64,000 bases of DNA from JAJFUI01 sp963754135 (lineage in GTDB: Bacteria; Planctomycetota; Planctomycetia; Pirellulales; Thermoguttaceae): contig CAVWEY010000003.1 in the NCBI GenBank assembly GCA_963754135.1, forward strand, positions 2,046,001 through 2,110,000. The letters run 5' to 3'. The notes beneath the pieces are model-generated. The model searched no databases. It worked only from the letters and a program-made list of their open reading frames with translations, and had not been told where the DNA came from. Of this stretch, positions 17,002-26,253 are shown piece after piece (positions within the stretch are counted from its first letter, which is position 1; the number at the start of each line of letters is the position of its first letter). A program made the translations under genes and the position numbers.

Positions 17002-17901
17002 ATGCATGCTGTACGCTGTCTGATACTATTGCCTTGTCTTTGTGCGACCTACGGACCACTAGCCCTAGCCCTTACCCCAGCCCTCTCCCAAGGGGAAAGG
17101 GGACAATCGGTTGCGGTCACCTGGCACACCGATTACGGCCGAGCAATGGCCGAGGCGGAGAGGCAGAACAAGATGCTGCTGATCTACTTCCGCGATGCCC
17201 AGGGCGCCGGGCCGTGCCGCCGCTTCAAGGCGGAGACGCTCGACGATCCGCGGCTGAAGGGCAAGCTGCAAGAGTACGTATGCGTCGAACTGCCGCTGGC
17301 GGCCAAGATCAAGGTCCACGGCAAGGACGTGGTCCTGCTGGAGCACGAGGCGTTTGCCGAGATGCTCCGCCGGCCCGGCATCGCCATCGTCGATTTCCGG
17401 GCGCCGAAAGAGCCGTTGCGGGGCGCGGTGGTGAGCACGTTTCCGCTCACCGAAAAGCTCTGGTACACGCCCGAGCGGATGGCGGTGATTCTCGAGCTTC
17501 CCCCCGGCACGCTCACCCAGCGGACGCTGATCTACGCGGTGCGGACCCATCCGGACAAGCCGGCCAGCACGGAGGGGGAACTGCTGCCCGACCTGGCGGA
17601 GGAGGCCGAAAGCCATTCGCAGTATCAGGCGGCCATCCGGCTCCAGGGCCATCACTCTTGGGACTCACGCTTCCAGCGGATCGTCGCCCGGCTGCCCCAC
17701 GGACTCAGCGCCCGCGAGGTCTGCGCGGAGAGCTGGCCGGGCGACAACCTGGTCGAGGCGGCCGTTGAGTGCGTCCGCTGCTGGCGGCTTTCCGACGGCC
17801 ACTGGGACGCGGTGCGGTCGCGCCACCCCTTCTTCGGCTACGACATGAAACGCGGCGACAACGGCATCTGGTACGCCACCGGAATCTTCGGCGGCGGATG
17901 A
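17002..17901 (+). CDS. Exported thioredoxin-fold protein with a CAP/SCP-like C-terminus
   Basis: In this 299-residue protein, a signal peptide is followed at once by the peptide LTPALSQGERG, encoded by a family R3 palindrome. Residues ~40-130 resemble a thioredoxin-like fold (MLLIYFRDAQGAGPCRRF), with a single Cys where CxxC would be. The last ~80 residues (ESWPGDNLVEAAVECVRCW, SDGHWDAVRSRHPFFGYDMK, NGIWYATGIFGGG) have the pattern of CAP/SCP domains. The combination is unusual. The role is not known; it is probably periplasmic. Confidence 0.6.
   Translation: MHAVRCLILLPCLCATYGPLALALTPALSQGERGQSVAVTWHTDYGRAMAEAERQNKMLLIYFRDAQGAGPCRRFKAETLDDPRLKGKLQEYVCVELPLAAKIKVHGKDVVLLEHEAFAEMLRRPGIAIVDFRAPKEPLRGAVVSTFPLTEKLWYTPERMAVILELPPGTLTQRTLIYAVRTHPDKPASTEGELLPDLAEEAESHSQYQAAIRLQGHHSWDSRFQRIVARLPHGLSAREVCAESWPGDNLVEAAVECVRCWRLSDGHWDAVRSRHPFFGYDMKRGDNGIWYATGIFGGG
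17068..17104. repeat. Family R3 palindrome at a signal-peptide junction
   Basis: CCCTTACCCCAGCCCTCTCC followed by CAAGGGGAAAGGGG lies in frame just after the signal peptide of the exported thioredoxin-fold protein. Confidence 0.8.
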
Positions 17902-17979
17902 GAACATGGGGGGCGATTGTGTGACGCTTCACGATGGGATACGATGATGGCGCACTGCTCCCCGCAATAGGAGAATCTC

Positions 17980-19255
17980 ATGCCTGACAGTAAGTCAACC
18001 TTCACCCGCCGGCGGTTCCTGGCCGCCGCCGCCCAGGCCGGCGCCGTGCTGGCCGCCCCGGCCTTCGTCCCCGGCGCCGCGCTGGGCCGCAGCGGCGGCG
18101 TGGCCGCCAGCGAGCGGATCGCCCTGGCCGGCATCGGCGTCCGCAACCGTGGCGGCTATGTGCTCAGTTGCATGATGAACGAGCCGGTCATCCAGTTCGT
18201 CGCCATCGCCGACGTCCGCCGCGACAGCCGTGAAAACGTCAAACGCACGGCCGAGGCCAAGTACGGGCCCGGCGTGAAGACGTACCGCGACTTCCGCGAG
18301 ATGCTCCCCCGCCAGGACATCGACGCCGTGCTGATCGCCACCGGCGACCGCTGGCACACGATGGCCTCGATCTACTCGGCCAAGGCGGGCAAGGACATCT
18401 ACTGCGAAAAACCCTGCTCGATGACCATCGCCGAGAGCCAGGCCTTGGCCGACGGTGATGCGCCGCTACGGCCGCATCTACCAGGCCGGCACGCAGCGGC
18501 GGAGCGTGGCCAACTTCATCTTCGCCCGCGACCTGTGCCGCAACGGAAAGCTCGGCAAGCTCAAGGCGGTTCACGCCAACACGCTCCACCCGGCCACCAG
18601 CCACGACTGGCTGCCGGCCCAGCCCGAGCCGCCGCGGGACGAGATCGACTGGGACCTGTGGCTCGGCCCGGCCCCCTGGCGGCCGTACAACCGGCAGTAC
18701 GTGGACGGCGGCTGGCGGGGCTTCTTCGACTTCCACGGCGGCGGCATCCTCGAATGGGGCGCCCATACGGTCGATCAGTGCAACTGGGCCGCCACCAACG
18801 ACGAGCAAATGCCCACGCTCTACGAGCCGACTCCCAGCGGCTGCGTGGCGACTTATGCAAGCGGCCTGAAAATGGTCATGCGGGACCAGGGCTGGATGGG
18901 CCTGGGCACCTGTTGCGTCCGCTACGAGGGCGAGGACGGCTGGGTCGAGACCGGTGACAGCGGCCGCATCGAGTTCTCCTCCGGCCGGCTCCGCGGCCAG
19001 CAGCGGGCGTTCACCGAGGCCGGCACATCGGCCGTCAGCCACGTGAAGAACTTTTTGCAGTCGATCAAGACCCGCCAGCCGGCCCACTCGCACGCCGAGG
19101 TGGTCGCCCGCAGCCACATCATCTGCCACGCGGCCTACATCGCCTGGCAGCTCGGCCGGCCGCTCAAGCTCGATCCGGTCAAGGTCGAGTTCATCGGCGA
19201 CGACGAGGCGAACCGGATGCGGAGCCGGGCGCTCCGGGATCCGTGGCGAATCTGA
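17980..19255 (+). CDS. Gfo/Idh/MocA oxidoreductase with twin-arginine signal (frameshifted)
   Basis: The first 157 codons include the twin-arginine signal FTRRRFLAAAAQAG, an NAD-binding Rossmann fold and the EKP motif YCEKPCSM. After ALADG the frame is lost. One extra base near 18454 (GACGGTG for GACGTG) restores continuity into RRYGRIYQAGTQRRSVANF and the C-terminal domain to 19255, giving about 424 residues. Substrate-domain markers include FFDFHGGGILEWGAHTVD. As for the first family member in this window, a periplasmic sugar or polyol dehydrogenase is likely. No partner genes adjoin it. Confidence 0.85.
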
Positions 19256-19261
19256 ACGAAC

Positions 19262-19740
19262 GGATGAGAGATAAGGGATAAGAGATAAGTCCGTGCCCGG
19301 TGAATTGTGAACCTGACCGTAAAGTGGAAATTGCAGTGAATTGTGAACGTGACTGCAATGCGGAAGGGCTCGGTAAATCGTGAACTGTAAACGCGGTGCG
19401 GGTTGTAGGGGCGTTTACGCCCCTTTCCGCGCAGCGGTATTAGGCCCGGCGTTTACGCCGGGTTGGAGGAGCAACGAAAACTTTTTCTTCTGTCTGCGCG
19501 ACATGCTGTCAGCCGCGTTTACGCGGCTCCTGTTCACCGCACGGGCAGGAGCCCGGTAAACCGGGCTGACAACCGCCGCACCCGTCGGAACCGCTCACCC
19601 GGCGTGAACACCGGGCCTAATACCGCTAAAGCGGAAACGCCCGTGAACGGGCGTGAAGACGCGAACCACTCCAGCAACCGATATGAACTTCCAACATTTT
19701 GAGGACGACCGATTAACACCACTCGCCGCTCGGCGATAGA
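19262..19740. other. Gene-free spacer rich in short repeats
   Basis: The first ~130 bases hold two similar stretches around GTGAATTGTGAAC. From about 19395 to 19650 there are several palindromic units built on GGCGTTTACGCC, CGCGTTTACGCGG and GCCCGGTAAACCGGGC. They are irregular in length and spacing, so this is not a CRISPR array. No gene is supported. A promoter for the downstream HEAT protein probably lies in the final 60 bases, but no clear boxes were seen. Confidence 0.6.
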
Positions 19741-19755
19741 CTGTGAGGACCGACC

Positions 19756-21873
19756 ATGCATACCGCCCGACTAACTCTGATTGCGATCGTGCTCGCTCTG
19801 GCCGCCGCGCCGGCCGCGTTGGCCCAAGGCAACGCCAAGGAGATCATGGCGAAAAAGCCGGCCGAACTGATCGAGATTCTCGAGAAGCCGCAGGCCACGA
19901 CGTTCGAGAAGGCCAAGGCCTGCCAGCGGCTGGCCGTCGTGGGCACGAAAGACGCCATTCCCGTGCTGGTTGCCCTGCTGCCCGACGAGAAGCTCAACGT
20001 CTACGCCCGGTGTGCCCTGGAGGCGATTCCCGACCCGGCGGTCGACGAAGCCCTCCGCCAGGCCGCCACGAAGCTCCACGGCCGGCAACTCGTCGGCGTT
20101 ATCGACTCGATCGGGCAACGAAGGGACGCGAACGCGATTGACGTCCTCATGCAGCTAATGAACGATGCGGTAACCACAGACCCATCAACCACGGATCTAG
20201 ACGTCGCGTCCGCAACAGCCGGAGCGATCGGCCGTATCGGCACGCCGGACGCCGGTGAAAAACTGATGTTTCCCGTTCTCGTACCAGTTTCTCCAGCAAG
20301 GCATTCGGCCGTCGACGCATTCTTGGCGTGTGCCGAGCGTCTTGGCACCGTTGGCGGGCGAGAAAACGCAGAATCGGCGATCGGCATGCTCGTTATTCTC
20401 GCGGAGGCGCAGATAGAAACGGACTCTGGAAAACGGGACGTAAAAGTACCAAAGTACGTTAGGTGTGCCGCCGTGAATGCGCTGCTTCGGCATCGCGCTT
20501 TGGCCAGGGGCGGGTCAAGACAGACTTATCTTCTCGCACAAATCCGCTCCCCTGACAAGGATTTCTTCAACGTCGGTCTTGCGGCGGCCCGCGATGTTCC
20601 CGGCGCGGAAGTGACAACGGCATTGGCCGGCGAACTGGAGAAGCTGCCGCCGGAGCGAAAGGCGCTGCTGCTGCGGGCAATTGGCGACCGTAAGGACGCC
20701 CCGCCGCTGGACGTGATCGTAAAGCAGAGTAAGAGCGATTCGCTGGCGGTCCGCGAGGCGGCGATCTACGTGTTGACCAAGCATGGCGACGCCTCCTCCG
20801 TTGCAATCCTGTTGGATGCCGCTCTGGCCGGCGGGGACGTGGCTGCGGTCGCCAAAGACGGGCTGCAAACACTGCCCGGCAAGGAAGTCGATGAGGCCAT
20901 CGCCGCCAAGCTCACCGCTGTGGCACAGCCGCCCTCGGCTGTGGAGAGCCAGTCAGCACAGCCCCCAGCACAGCCGAGGGCGGCTGTGCCACAGGCAAAG
21001 CCCATCCTGCTGGAACTGATCGGAGCGAGGCAGATTCTCGCCGCCACGCCGGCGGTGCGCCAGGCGATGGCCGACGCCGACCCGGCGGTCCGCCTGGCCG
21101 CACTGGCCGCCATGGCGCAGCTGATCGAAGTCAAGGACCTCGATCTGCTCATCGACAAGGCCCTGGCCGAGAGCGGCGAGCCGGCTGAAATCGCCGCCGC
21201 CAAGGCTGCGCTAGCGACCGCCGCCCAGCGGATGGGCGACCGCGACGCCTGTGCCGAGAAGCTGGCCGCTCACCTCGACCATGCGCAGGCCGCAGGCCGG
21301 GCTAATCTGCTCGAACTCCTGGGCAAGGTCAGCGGCAAGAGCGCCCTCAGCGCGGTGGTGGTCGCCGCCAGGGTGTTCGACGCGGCCACCAAGGACGCCG
21401 CCACCCGCGTGTTGGGCGAATGGGTGAACACGGACGCCGCCCCGGCGCTATTGGAAATCGCCAAGAGCGACCCCGAGAAGAAGTACCAGATTCGGGCACT
21501 TCGGGGCTACATCCGCATCGCCCGGCAATTGGAAATCCCCTGGTGGGAGAAATCCAACGCCGGCGAAACGAAACTGGCCATGTTCCGCTCGGCGATGGAG
21601 GTCGCCCAGCGGGCCGAGGAGAAGCAACTCGCCTTGGACATCCTCACCCGAATCCCCTCGCCAACCACCTTGTCGCTTGCCGTCACGCACCTGGGCGACC
21701 AAACCATTAAGGAAGCGGCGGCAGTGGCCGCGGTGAAGATCGCCGACCAGGTTATCGGCGACGATCCGAAGGCCGTCGCCGAGGCGATGCAGAAAGTCGT
21801 CGAATCGGGCGTCGGCGGTCAGGCGGCCGAGCGCGCGAAGCAACTCCTCGACCGGGCCAAGGCCGCCAAGTAG
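19756..21873 (+). CDS. Exported HEAT-repeat protein
   Basis: The 705-residue protein starts with a signal peptide (LIAIVLALAAAPAALAQG). The body is a run of two-helix HEAT-like units such as KDAIPVLVALLPDEKLN, VREAAIYVLTKHGD and DPAVRLAALAAMAQL, giving a superhelical scaffold for protein contacts. Residues ~388-413 are encoded by a palindromic repeat (20918-20994) that interrupts the helical pattern with Pro/Gln/Ala-rich sequence. Codons 125-260 (about 20130-20540) have lower GC than the rest. No enzymatic motif is seen. Confidence 0.8.
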   Translation: MHTARLTLIAIVLALAAAPAALAQGNAKEIMAKKPAELIEILEKPQATTFEKAKACQRLAVVGTKDAIPVLVALLPDEKLNVYARCALEAIPDPAVDEALRQAATKLHGRQLVGVIDSIGQRRDANAIDVLMQLMNDAVTTDPSTTDLDVASATAGAIGRIGTPDAGEKLMFPVLVPVSPARHSAVDAFLACAERLGTVGGRENAESAIGMLVILAEAQIETDSGKRDVKVPKYVRCAAVNALLRHRALARGGSRQTYLLAQIRSPDKDFFNVGLAAARDVPGAEVTTALAGELEKLPPERKALLLRAIGDRKDAPPLDVIVKQSKSDSLAVREAAIYVLTKHGDASSVAILLDAALAGGDVAAVAKDGLQTLPGKEVDEAIAAKLTAVAQPPSAVESQSAQPPAQPRAAVPQAKPILLELIGARQILAATPAVRQAMADADPAVRLAALAAMAQLIEVKDLDLLIDKALAESGEPAEIAAAKAALATAAQRMGDRDACAEKLAAHLDHAQAAGRANLLELLGKVSGKSALSAVVVAARVFDAATKDAATRVLGEWVNTDAAPALLEIAKSDPEKKYQIRALRGYIRIARQLEIPWWEKSNAGETKLAMFRSAMEVAQRAEEKQLALDILTRIPSPTTLSLAVTHLGDQTIKEAAAVAAVKIADQVIGDDPKAVAEAMQKVVESGVGGQAAERAKQLLDRAKAAK
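20918..20994. repeat. Palindromic repeat translated inside the HEAT protein
   Basis: Facing arms CTGTGGCACAGCCGCCCTCG and CGAGGGCGGCTGTGCCACAG enclose a short spacer with partial repeats. The whole element is in frame and encodes a Pro/Ala/Gln-rich peptide. Confidence 0.9.
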
Positions 21874-22034
21874 ACGCGGCATCCTGCCGCGTCATGTAGG
21901 GTGGGGCCGATGTAGGGTGGGACCAGCAAATCGCAGTCCCACCATTCGTTCGCGGTCTCTTGGTGGGACTGCGCTTCGCTTGTCCCACCCTACGTTTCCT
22001 GGCGGCATGAAGCGGCAGGATGCCGCTTCTACTT
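21873..22034. repeat. Composite palindromic cluster (R2 copy nested in a GCGGCAGGATGCCGC repeat)
   Basis: ACGCGGCATCCTGCCGCGTC opens the cluster and GAAGCGGCAGGATGCCGCTTCTAC closes it. An R2 copy lies between (about 21912-21993). It fills the space between two convergent genes and may end transcription from both. Confidence 0.85.
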
Positions 22035-22038
22035 CCGC

Positions 22039-22860
22039 TCAGAACCCCATCTCGTCTCCCTGGCCGGTCAACTCCGAGACACGCTTTTCGACGATTTCCT
22101 TGCGGGCCTTGCCGCGGCGGTCGATCGTCTCGCGGAGTTGTTGCAACTGTTGCTCCATACGCTTCAGTTCCAGGGTGCGGCGCTGCTGGCGGACGTCGAA
22201 ATGCTTGCCCACCACCTCCTCGATCTGCGGCTTGAGCTTGTCGCGCTCATCCTTGGAGGCCTGGCGGTATTGCATGGCCAACTCCCGCGTCTGCCGCTCC
22301 AACTCCATGTCCTGCTTGACCAGGGCAAACATCTCGGGATCCTTCTTCTGCATCGACTGCCAGTCGTCGCGGGGCCCGCCCGGCGGTCCCATCGGCTGGC
22401 GGCCGTCGGGCTGCTGTCCTGGTCCGCCTCGCGGCGGCATCGGCTGCCGGCCTTGGCCTCCCTCGGGCGGCGGCCCCTGCGGCTGGCGGTCACCAAACCC
22501 GGGGCCTCGCCGCTCAGGCGGCGGTCCCATCGGGCCACCCTGGCCTCCGTCAGGCGGCGGCCCCTGCGGCTGGCCGCGATCGGCCTGCGGGCCGCGTCCC
22601 TGTCCCGGCCCCTGTCCCGGGGGCGGCGGCGGGCGGTCGTCGTCCCCATCCCGCGGCGGGCCCGGCGGTCCAAAGCCGTCCGGCCCGCGTTGGGCCAGTT
22701 GCCCATCGTGTCCGCCCGGCATTGGCCCGCCGTCGTCCCACGCCTCGCCGGCGGCGGGCGCCTTCAGGCCGGGGCCATCGGCGGAGATGGCCAATTTGAC
22801 CGATAGCAGCCCCAACGCCAGGACTGCTGCCAGGGCAACGGCACACTTCGTTCGTGTCAT
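22039..22860 (-). CDS. Exported Pro/Gly/Gln-rich protein with C-terminal coiled coil
   Basis: The 273 residues comprise a signal peptide (CAVALAAVLALGLLSVKLA), a ~130-residue low-complexity region of GPPP, GGQG and PQGPPP units, and a charged helical C-terminus (ELERQTRELAMQYRQASKDE, LELKRMEQQLQQLRETIDR) likely to form a coiled coil. It lies downstream of an ECF sigma and anti-sigma-like pair on the same strand, and the repeat-filled gap is short, so it may belong to that regulon. Function unknown. Confidence 0.65.
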   Translation of the reverse strand: MTRTKCAVALAAVLALGLLSVKLAISADGPGLKAPAAGEAWDDGGPMPGGHDGQLAQRGPDGFGPPGPPRDGDDDRPPPPPGQGPGQGRGPQADRGQPQGPPPDGGQGGPMGPPPERRGPGFGDRQPQGPPPEGGQGRQPMPPRGGPGQQPDGRQPMGPPGGPRDDWQSMQKKDPEMFALVKQDMELERQTRELAMQYRQASKDERDKLKPQIEEVVGKHFDVRQQRRTLELKRMEQQLQQLRETIDRRGKARKEIVEKRVSELTGQGDEMGF

Positions 22861-22887
22861 GATTCAGGTCTCCTCTTTGTTAGAGAT

Positions 22888-22952
22888 GTAGACGCGGCAG
22901 CTTGCCGCGTCGGTCTGGGATTGGGCATGAAGCGGCAGGATGCCGCTTCTAC
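22888..22952. repeat. Palindromic repeat pair
   Basis: GTAGACGCGGCAGCTTGCCGCGTC faces GAAGCGGCAGGATGCCGCTTCTAC across 17 bases, the same family as the cluster at 21873-22034. It ends two bases before the stop of the anti-sigma-like gene. Confidence 0.85.
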
Positions 22953-22953
22953 A

Positions 22954-23508
22954 TTACAACTTGCTCCCTTCAATGTCTTGCCGCATCTCGTCGATCCCGA
23001 ATTGGAGGGCCCCCAGGGGATCGGGCCCGGCGTACAGGTCTTGTTGGACGTAAGTCACGTTCTGCCCCACTTGGGCGATTTGCTCGTCCCAGGAGTCGTC
23101 CCATTTCGGCCCGGCCGGCGTTGGAGCCGTTTGGCGATTGTCCGGCGCCGGCGTGGAGTGTTTCACGTTCGCCGAGGCCGTCTGCTGCTGCGGCATCGGA
23201 CTGGATGGCTCGCGGGTGGTGCGGAACGTCCAGATGGTTGCGATGCCGATCAGCAGCAAGGCGGCCAGCAGAGCGGCCGCCGGCAGGAGCCAGCGGCGCC
23301 GCCGCGAAGGGGTCACGACAGGCCGCGGCATGGTCCAACATCCGGCTGCCGGCCCCGCCTGCGCATCGGCCGCCTCCAACAACCGCCCGAAGGCGATCCA
23401 GGCCTCTCGCAACGACGCGGGTTCCGACTCCAGGCCGTCCTGCGATTGCCCCTTGGCGGCCGTCGCCTGCGCGAGCATCCGTTCCAGCTTGTCGAGGTCT
23501 TCGCTCAT
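22954..23508 (-). CDS. Single-pass membrane protein, probable anti-sigma factor
   Basis: The 184-residue protein has an acidic cytoplasmic N-terminus (~90 residues), a basic RRRRW stop-transfer signal, one transmembrane helix (LLPAAALLAALLLIGIATIW, ~95-115) and a periplasmic tail. It is translationally coupled to the upstream ECF sigma gene by an ATGA overlap, the usual arrangement of a sigma with its membrane-bound anti-sigma. No zinc-binding HxxxCxxC motif is seen, so the identity rests mainly on position and topology. Confidence 0.6.
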   Translation of the reverse strand: MSEDLDKLERMLAQATAAKGQSQDGLESEPASLREAWIAFGRLLEAADAQAGPAAGCWTMPRPVVTPSRRRRWLLPAAALLAALLLIGIATIWTFRTTREPSSPMPQQQTASANVKHSTPAPDNRQTAPTPAGPKWDDSWDEQIAQVGQNVTYVQQDLYAGPDPLGALQFGIDEMRQDIEGSKL

Positions 23509-24038
23509 GGAGTCTTCTCCACCAACAGCTTCCGCAAGGTCTCCAACCCCCGCCGGCAGTGGCTCAACGTCGTGTTCAGCGGACAGCCAATCTCGGCGGC
23601 GATCTCGGCGAAACTCAACTGACCGTAGTACCTCAACAGCAGCACGCGGCGCTGCACGGGCGACAACCGGTCCAGCGCGGCGGTGAGTTGCTCGATGTCT
23701 TCTGCCCGGAGCACCGCCGCCGACGGCCCGTCCGCCGGATCGGCCGGCACGTGCCGTTGCCAGCCGTCGTCGCTGAGGTGGACCTGCGACGGGCGGCGGC
23801 GGCCGCGGTCGCAGGCCACCCGGTCGGCAATCCGCAACAGGTACGCCCGGGCGTTGCCCTGCTCGCGATACCGGGTCCGGGCCTGCCAGGCGCGGCAGAA
23901 GACCTCCTGGCTGAGGTCGTCGGCCACGTCGGGCCGGCGGACCATTGCCAGCAGGAATCCCCGCACGGCCCGGCCGTGCTCGCGGACCCAGGTCGCAAAC
24001 AGCGCCTCGTCGTCGGAGTTGCGGCTTCGCTCGGCCAT
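23505..24038 (-). CDS. ECF-type RNA polymerase sigma factor
   Basis: The 177-residue protein has sigma region 2 (VRGFLLAMVRRPDVADDLSQ, then EVFCRAWQA) and region 4 (LDRLSPVQRRVLLLRYYGQL, SFAEIAAEIGCPLNTTLSHC). There is no region 1 or 3, as expected of group-4 factors. It would direct transcription in response to an envelope or extracytoplasmic signal transmitted by the coupled membrane protein. The linker between domains is about 35 residues. Confidence 0.93.
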   Translation of the reverse strand: MAERSRNSDDEALFATWVREHGRAVRGFLLAMVRRPDVADDLSQEVFCRAWQARTRYREQGNARAYLLRIADRVACDRGRRRPSQVHLSDDGWQRHVPADPADGPSAAVLRAEDIEQLTAALDRLSPVQRRVLLLRYYGQLSFAEIAAEIGCPLNTTLSHCRRGLETLRKLLVEKTP

Positions 24039-24181
24039 GCCTACTATTGTAAACGAAATCCGCCCCGGTTTATTGCAGGGGGATGCACCGGTAGCGGGTT
24101 CGACCAGCTCGTCGGACGGGTCTGACTGGTCAGACCGGTCGGACTCACCCGGCCAATGCCCCCCGGAACGCAGAATTTGCG

Positions 24182-24652
24182 TCAGATCTCGAAGATCGCC
24201 TCGATTTCGACCGGCACGCCCAGCGGCAAGGAGCCGACGCCGATGGCGCTGCGGGCGCCGACGCCGGCCTCCCGGCCGAACACCTCGGCCAGCAACTCGC
24301 TACAACCGTTAATCACGGCCGGCTGCTGGGTGAAGTCGGGGGTGCCGTTGACGGCGCCGAGGATTTTCAGGACGCGGCGGACGCGGTCGAGGCTGTCAAG
24401 CTGCTTGCGGAGCGAGGCGAGGATGTTCAAGCCGGCCCACTGTGCCGCCCGGTAGCCCGCCGCCACGTCCAGTTCGGCCCCCAGGCGGCCGACGATCAGT
24501 TTGCCCGAGGCATCGACCGGCAGGTGGCCGGAAGTGAAGACCAGGTTGCCGGAGACGACCAGGGACTGATACAGCCCCTTCGGTTCGGGGGCAGGGGGAA
24601 GTTGAAGCCCGAGCTGGACGAGCTTTGCGGCCAACTGCGATTCGGCGGTCAT
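24182..24652 (-). CDS. RidA/YjgF-family protein
   Basis: The 156-residue product matches the longer RidA subfamily: LVVSGNLVFTSGHLPVDASG, a central AAQWAGLNILASLRKQLDSL, and the C-terminal signature RSAIGVGSLPLGVPVEIEAI. The catalytic Arg-type position is the R of ARSAIG. RidA proteins hydrolyse reactive 2-aminoacrylate and related enamines in the cytosol. ATG 24652 fits the family length; a longer in-frame extension upstream has no similarity to it. Confidence 0.88.
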   Translation of the reverse strand: MTAESQLAAKLVQLGLQLPPAPEPKGLYQSLVVSGNLVFTSGHLPVDASGKLIVGRLGAELDVAAGYRAAQWAGLNILASLRKQLDSLDRVRRVLKILGAVNGTPDFTQQPAVINGCSELLAEVFGREAGVGARSAIGVGSLPLGVPVEIEAIFEI

Positions 24653-24844
24653 GGGGCGATCCTCGGATATTTCCGCGCGTTTCCCGTCGCTATTTCCGAT
24701 TTTCAAGGGAACATCAGCATAGCCGGCCCGACACCGGGCCGCTAGAGGCCCCGCCGGGATATAGAATTGATTGTGGTCTTCGTTTGCAGCCGAAATGTAC
24801 TCCCAGCGCGGCGTTTTCTTGCCCCCTCCTGAAAGGACCCGTTC

Positions 24845-25243
24845 GTGCAACGCTCGCTCTCCGTCTTGCTGCCGGTGAAGGACGCCCAGGCCACGCTGGA
24901 CCAGAGCGTCCATGAAATTCTCGACGTGGCGGCGGATTCGGGCGAACCGTTCGAACTGCTGATTATCGACGACGGCTCGACCGACGCCACCAGCGAGGTG
25001 GCCCACGAGCTTACCCGGCATTATCCGCAGGTCCGCTTCGTCCGTCACGCGGCGCCCTTGGGGCACGAGGCGGCGATCCGCACCGGCCTGACGCGGAGCC
25101 GGGGGCGGACCGTTGTGCTGCGGGACGACCAACGGGGGTTCTCTCTGCTCGAACGCCGCACGGAGCCGCCCCAGCTTGCTCCCGGCCGGCCCGCCCGCCC
25201 CAACTATCTCCGCCGGCTGAAGGAGTTCGTGCTGGGCGAGTAA
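24845..25243 (+). CDS. Short family-2 glycosyltransferase-like protein
   Basis: The 132-residue product has the first half of a GT-A fold: SVLLPVKDAQATLDQSVHEI, then FELLIIDDGSTDATSEVAHE with the DDGSTD nucleotide-sugar motif. After HEAAIRTGLTRSRG the expected DADLQ-type metal site is replaced by LRDDQRGFSL, and the protein ends within 40 residues. It could be a truncated transferase or a non-catalytic GT-A fold. It starts after a GAAAGGACC ribosome-binding site and has no close neighbours. Confidence 0.6.
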   Translation: MQRSLSVLLPVKDAQATLDQSVHEILDVAADSGEPFELLIIDDGSTDATSEVAHELTRHYPQVRFVRHAAPLGHEAAIRTGLTRSRGRTVVLRDDQRGFSLLERRTEPPQLAPGRPARPNYLRRLKEFVLGE

Positions 25244-25279
25244 GAGCGCAAGCGTATGGTGCGTGTTTGCACGCACGGC

Positions 25280-25348
25280 GGGTGGCACGCCCTGAAAGGG
25301 CGTGGGGAGCCGCCAAGTTCCGACACGCCCTTTCAGGGCGTGCCACCC
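25280..25348. repeat. Palindromic repeat, family R1
   Basis: Facing arms GGGTGGCACGCCCTGAAAGG and CCTTTCAGGGCGTGCCACCC are separated by about 29 bases. The rest of the 25244-25687 spacer contains no gene I can support. Confidence 0.9.
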
Positions 25349-25687
25349 AATTGACGGCCAGCGGACGCCGTTCCGCGCAGCCTCCATGATCGCACCACCC
25401 GTAAGCGCTACTTGCAATTGCCAGCGGTGCGGGTAAGATGAATTGGTGGTGGCGGCCAGCAAGGCGTTATTCATTTTTTAGGTGCAGAAGAAGCGGCCGC
25501 CCGGAATGGCGATCTGCCAACGGGCCAGTCCTCGGCGCGACGTTCGACGGTTGGGCAAGCAACGTCGCTCAGGTGCGTCCGGCCGGTCTCAGGCTGGACG
25601 CAGGAGTGCCGAGTGTGTGACTCATTCTTTTATTTTCCCCATTTCTTGCCGGTTCACGCTGGCCCGTGAACCAAGGAGACAGTCATC

Positions 25688-26215
25688 ATGAGCATTGGTC
25701 ATTGTGTAACGACGGGCACGGGGCCGCCCCAGCAGGTGCCGTTGCCGGCGGCCGGCAGCCCACCGCTGCAACGGCTGGCGTCGGTCCGCCGGCTGCAAGG
25801 TCTCTCGCGCCGCACGGTGGCGCGACGGTTGAACGTGGAAATCGAGCAAGTGCGGCGGCAGGAATGCGCGACGGCCGATCTGCCGTTGAGCGCCCTGTAC
25901 GCTTGGCAGCGGGCGCTGGACGTGCCCGTCGCCGAATTGCTCGTCGAGGCCGGCGACGGGCTGGCCTCGCCCGTCTTGGAACGCTCCCAATTGGTCCGTC
26001 TGATGAAGACCGTGTTGGCGATCCGGGAGCACGCCAGGCAGGAGTCGATCCGGCGGATGGCGGAGACGATGATCGGCCAACTGGTCGAGATCATGCCCGA
26101 ACTGGCGGAGGTCGGCCCCTGGCACGCCGTCGGCCGGCGGCGGCGCCTGGACGAATTGGGAGTGGCCGCCCAGCGGCGGCTGGCCGAGGAGGTGTTCATC
26201 GACCGCAACCGGTAG
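25688..26215 (+). CDS. Helix-turn-helix protein of unknown function
   Basis: The protein has 175 residues. Residues ~30-90 fit an XRE-like helix-turn-helix (RLASVRRLQGLSRRTVARRL, EQVRRQECATADLPLSALYAW), and the C-terminal half is helical and charged. AAGGAG lies 8 bases before the start. It sits 38 bases upstream of the DnaJ gene on the same strand, and the group continues with rnpA, so it may be part of a housekeeping operon. Confidence 0.6.
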   Translation: MSIGHCVTTGTGPPQQVPLPAAGSPPLQRLASVRRLQGLSRRTVARRLNVEIEQVRRQECATADLPLSALYAWQRALDVPVAELLVEAGDGLASPVLERSQLVRLMKTVLAIREHARQESIRRMAETMIGQLVEIMPELAEVGPWHAVGRRRRLDELGVAAQRRLAEEVFIDRNR

Positions 26216-26253
26216 ACTTGCTGAAAACCCGGTCTGTTCCTTACAATGGGGGC

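Noticed and set aside
19395..19650. Possible CRISPR-like array of short repeats
   Set aside because: Units differ in sequence and spacing, and each is itself palindromic. No cas genes are nearby.
24182..25474. 430-residue minus-strand extension of the RidA gene
   Set aside because: Only the last 156 residues match the family. The upstream part overlaps the plus-strand glycosyltransferase-like gene and has no support.
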